Shown here piece after piece: positions 61,320 to 64,000 of a DNA stretch of 64,000 nt. The translations under genes were made by a program, and so were the position numbers. This DNA comes from TMED14 sp963925545. GTDB taxonomy: Bacteria; Bacteroidota; Bacteroidia; Flavobacteriales; Schleiferiaceae. How positions within the stretch are numbered: position 1 is the stretch's first letter; every line of letters starts with the position of its first letter. The notes under the pieces were generated by a model. The model searched no databases and was not told the DNA's origin. It worked only from the letters and a program-made list of their open reading frames with translations. The stretch covers positions 19,519 through 83,518 of the forward strand of contig CAWUSA010000008.1 in NCBI GenBank assembly GCA_963925545.1. Reading direction: 5' to 3'.

Positions 61320-62762
61320 ATGAAGCCCCTTTCCATATTGCTTGTCATGTTCGTCTATTTTCTTGCGGTATTAGCTCTTGCTAAGTGGACTTCACGTGGT
61401 GCTGACAATCGGTCATTCTTCACTGGTAACAGGCAATCCCGATGGTGGATGGTGAGTTTTGGCATGGTGGGAGCCTCCTTGAGTGGGGTGACATTTATTT
61501 CTGTTCCTGGCTGGGTATCATCTTCATCGATGGCCTACATGCAGATGGTTTTAGGATATGTGCTTGGCTATGCCGTCGTGGCAGGTGTGCTGCTTCCCTT
61601 GTATTACCGAAGCAATAGCAGCACGATATATGGCTACCTGGGTCAGCGTTACAATGACCTTGGGCAACGCAGTGGCGCATGGCTCTTTTTGCTTTCTCGA
61701 TGGGTGGGTGCCTCTTTGCGCCTGTACTTGGTGTCCATTGTTTTGCAACAATTGGTTTTTGGACCCCTTGGGTTGCCATTTGCGCTCACTGTATGCCTCA
61801 TCCTTTCCCTGATATGGCTGTACACCAAGCATGGGGGCATCCAGACGGTTGTCGTCACGGATGTGGTGCAGACCCTGGCCATGCTAGGTGCCATTTTTTA
61901 TGGCCTCTATGTACTCACTCAACAGGTGGACATGGGCAGCTTGGGAGCAATAGATTGGCTTGTTGCCCAACCTGAATCTCAATGGTTCTTCTTTGACTCA
62001 ACCGATGGCAACCATTTCTGGCAGCAGTTCCTTGCGGGGATGTTCATCACCATTGCTATGACAGGTTTGGATCAAGACATGATGCAAAAAAACTTAACCT
62101 GCCGAAGCCTTCGGGAATCCCAAATCAATGTCATGACCCTTTCTCTGGTGCTTGTCGTAGTGAATTTCATGGTGCTAGCGCTTGGTGTGTTGATGACTCG
62201 TTTCGCAAGCGATCACGGCATTGACGCAAGTGGGGATGCCCTTTTCCCTGCTGTAGCCATGCATGCAGACATGCCATGGATGCTGGGAATACTCTTCGTG
62301 ATTGGCTTGGTGGCTGCAGCGTTCTCTTCTGCGGATTCAGCACTCACCGCATTGACGACATCTTTGAGTGTTGATGTGTTGCGCGTTGAAACCATGTCAC
62401 CAGATAAAGCAAAGCAGGTCCGACAAAAGGCCCATGTACTTGTCACCATTGCTGTAGGAGCACTCATCGTCGTGCTCAAGCCTTTCGCTGACCCAAGCAT
62501 CATCAAAACCCTGTTCACAGCAGCAGGGTACACCTATGGCCCCTTGCTTGGCCTGTTTGCCTATGGCATACTGAGTCAGCAGAGCCCACGGCAGGCCTGG
62601 CTGATCCCTGCCATTGCCGTGACGAGCCCATTGTTGACTTATGCTGTCGCCACGTTGTCTCCAACGATCCTGAACTACACCTTTGGTTTTGAGTTGCTCT
62701 TACTCAATGGGGCACTCACCATGACCATGCTGGCATTGGCGCCAAAGGCAAAGCATCACTGA
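61320..62762 (+). CDS. Sodium:solute symporter family (SSS) transporter
   Basis: 480 residues with about 13 hydrophobic segments. SSS features: WTSRGADNRSFFTGNRQSRW, SFGMVGASLSGVTFISVPGW, GYLGQRYND, and the core MTGLDQDMMQKNLTCRSLRES. It carries a solute with Na+ across the inner membrane; substrate unknown (sugars, proline, pantothenate or sialic acid are members' substrates). The start at 61320 is divergent from recR; a CATATTTG near-match to the -7 box sits five bases before the ATG. Confidence 0.9.
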   Translation: MKPLSILLVMFVYFLAVLALAKWTSRGADNRSFFTGNRQSRWWMVSFGMVGASLSGVTFISVPGWVSSSSMAYMQMVLGYVLGYAVVAGVLLPLYYRSNSSTIYGYLGQRYNDLGQRSGAWLFLLSRWVGASLRLYLVSIVLQQLVFGPLGLPFALTVCLILSLIWLYTKHGGIQTVVVTDVVQTLAMLGAIFYGLYVLTQQVDMGSLGAIDWLVAQPESQWFFFDSTDGNHFWQQFLAGMFITIAMTGLDQDMMQKNLTCRSLRESQINVMTLSLVLVVVNFMVLALGVLMTRFASDHGIDASGDALFPAVAMHADMPWMLGILFVIGLVAAAFSSADSALTALTTSLSVDVLRVETMSPDKAKQVRQKAHVLVTIAVGALIVVLKPFADPSIIKTLFTAAGYTYGPLLGLFAYGILSQQSPRQAWLIPAIAVTSPLLTYAVATLSPTILNYTFGFELLLLNGALTMTMLALAPKAKHH

Positions 62763-62765
62763 ACA

Positions 62766-62793
62766 ACAAAGGCGACCCCATGGCCGCCTTTGT
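62766..62793. terminator. Hairpin between symporter and PKD protein genes
   Basis: ACAAAGGCG (62766-62774) pairs with CGCCTTTGT (62785-62793) around a 10-base loop, four bases after the symporter stop. No long T-run, so termination is probable rather than certain. Confidence 0.6.
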
Positions 62794-62821
62794 CAATTCG
62801 TAGGGTACGCCGATGACCCCG

Positions 62822-64000
62822 TCAATGACGAATCAATGGCAAGACCTTCACTTGATCCTTGCTATGAATGCGAAGCATGTACCTACCAGAAGGCAAGGCA
62901 CCTAAATTCAATTGACCATCTTCAGGTAGGTTGCTTTCAATGATGGTCCGGCCAAGCATGTCGATGACCTCGTAAGACTGGACCACCGCATTTTGTGGCA
63001 TATGCACCGTGATTTGGCCATTGCTTGGGTTGGGTTGAATGAACCAATCTCCAGCGGACCCAGGCTCATCGATTCCGACCCCTGAGATGTAGAATGTGGC
63101 ATCAGTGCTGTCCCAGCCACAACTGTTGTAACTCCCTAAAGTGACGACGTAATTGCCGCCAACTGCATAGGTGTGAACGGGGTTTTGGGTGCTGGCGGTA
63201 TTGCCATCGCCAAAGTCCCAATGCCATTGACTTGGACTAGCTGTGGAGATGTCTGTGAATGTTGCAGTTTGCTGATTGATAGTGCGCGTGAATGCAGCAA
63301 TGGTGGGGTAGCCTAGAGTGAACGACATGGTGTCATCATCCTGTCCACCTGCACTGTTCAAGGTCAAGATCACATCCTTTGACCCACCGGAGAAATAGGT
63401 CACCGTGTGGGGTCCTATGCCACTGGCTGTTCCCGGCGTGGAGCCAGGTCCAAAATCCCATGTTGCAAGGGCATTGCCAGGGTTCAAAGCAGTGAATTGA
63501 AGGCTGTCTCCAATGCAGGATGAGCTGCCAGCAGTGCTGCCAATGCTAGCAACTGGCGCGGCTGCACCCAGGTTGTAAACTTGCACATTGTCAATGTATA
63601 AGTTGTTGCCATAGCCATTGATAGCGGCAAAGCGGAATTTCACTGATGGACCAGATACCGCAGAGGTTAGTAGCACCGTGTCAGTGCGCCAAGCGCCAGC
63701 TGAGTTGGGTGTGAATGCAGAGGATTGGAAATTCACCGTCGACAAGGCAGATCCCTGCTTGAGATAGCTGGTAGCTGTCCATGTAGATCCACAGTTGGTT
63801 GACACATCCACGCGCAAGCCATCCAGGTAGTTGGTGCTGTAGGCAGCATAAGCAACATCAAAGACCAAAATTGCTTGACTTGCACCGGTCAAGTCAACCC
63901 CCGGGGTCACCAAACGATCTTCACTCAAGGGGTTGTTGTAATTGAAATTATCCATGTAGGCAGTTTTGGTTGACACGCCAGAAGAACCAATGGCAATTTT
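62822..64000 (-). CDS. Secreted PKD-domain protein with T9SS C-terminal sorting domain (N-terminus missing)
   Basis: The frame is open to the last base, so the start is beyond the window; 392 residues are visible. A MAM-like segment (YLDGLRVDVSTNCGSTW, then SVKFRFAAINGYGNNLYIDN) is followed by one or two PKD-type domains; the second has WHWDFGDGNTASTQNPVHTY with the usual WDFGDG core, the first has ATWDFGPGSTPGT. The end is a type A T9SS domain (FIQPNPSNGQITVHM to LPLIRH). It is a surface-exported protein of adhesive or proteolytic type; the catalytic part, if any, lies in the missing N-terminus. Confidence 0.88.
   Translation of the reverse strand, partial: KIAIGSSGVSTKTAYMDNFNYNNPLSEDRLVTPGVDLTGASQAILVFDVAYAAYSTNYLDGLRVDVSTNCGSTWTATSYLKQGSALSTVNFQSSAFTPNSAGAWRTDTVLLTSAVSGPSVKFRFAAINGYGNNLYIDNVQVYNLGAAAPVASIGSTAGSSSCIGDSLQFTALNPGNALATWDFGPGSTPGTASGIGPHTVTYFSGGSKDVILTLNSAGGQDDDTMSFTLGYPTIAAFTRTINQQTATFTDISTASPSQWHWDFGDGNTASTQNPVHTYAVGGNYVVTLGSYNSCGWDSTDATFYISGVGIDEPGSAGDWFIQPNPSNGQITVHMPQNAVVQSYEVIDMLGRTIIESNLPEDGQLNLGALPSGRYMLRIHSKDQVKVLPLIRH

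Overview
This window is chromosomal DNA of a member of the Bacteroidota, probably a Flavobacteriales-like lineage of moderate GC. Several independent signs agree. Three genes encode secreted proteins with type IX secretion (T9SS) C-terminal sorting domains. Most transcription units start with the Bacteroidota -7 promoter box TAnnTTTG, and convincing Shine-Dalgarno sequences are not obvious. Family-level markers also fit: a DUF5606 protein, a DUF2520-kdsC-maf block, a Cys-type CcmE, a bacillithiol deacetylase, a 2TM-domain gene and a long-form GAPDH. No insertion sequence, prophage, CRISPR array, rRNA or plasmid function was seen. Genes are dense and no gene-free stretch exceeds about 210 bases.

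Layout. 1-2013: the 3' part of a T9SS-exported beta-propeller protein. 2118-9367 (minus): an eight-gene operon ruvX-dapD-cca-Orf3-like-miaA-lpxK-gatB-lipoprotein in which every junction is a 4-base ATGA overlap. 9414-13871 (plus): def-DUF5606-mazG-sixA-ppk1. 14079-16279 (minus): TSUP permease, methyltransferase, ZIP transporter. 16335-20152 (plus): small lipoprotein, THUMP RNA methyltransferase, priA. 20195-21988 (minus): panB, an RluA-type pseudouridine synthase and a 2TM-domain gene interrupted by one stop codon. 22059-25099 (plus): a lipoprotein and dnaK. 25164-33649 (minus): ccmB-ccmC-ccmD-ccmE-ccmF, DUF2520, kdsC-like, maf, nhaC-like and a GT2 glycosyltransferase.

33748-35026 (plus): a lipoprotein glutathione peroxidase overlapping bshB1, then a convergent GT4 glycosyltransferase. 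tRNA-His lies at 36189-36266, followed by a KAS III gene. 37611-42631 (plus) is the most system-like block: a LysM protein, two SGNH-fold exported proteins and an MBOAT acyltransferase, meeting an MltF-like lytic transglycosylase tail to tail. 43873-45577: miaE and gcvT. Then gap and an HtrA protease (minus), dapF-GNAT-mltG (plus), a T9SS giant of about 1600 residues (minus), E2-exonuclease-FAH (minus), recR and a GT2/phosphoglycosyltransferase fusion (minus), a sodium:solute symporter (plus), and the C-terminal part of a PKD-domain T9SS protein running off the end.

Themes. Many genes serve the cell envelope (lpxK, kdsC-like, dapD, dapF, mltG, MltF-like, the LysM/SGNH/MBOAT block, three glycosyltransferases) or tRNA and translation (miaA, miaE, cca, gatB, def, the RluA-type and THUMP enzymes, tRNA-His). 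The strongest regulatory observation is that in eight genes the -7 box ends only 4 or 5 bases before the ATG, which implies leaderless mRNAs. The best candidates for follow-up are the acyl-transfer block, the glycosyltransferase fused to a gutted phosphoglycosyltransferase, the recent-looking nonsense codon in the 2TM gene, and the Ccm cluster with Cys-type CcmE and no adjacent ccmA, ccmG or ccmH.
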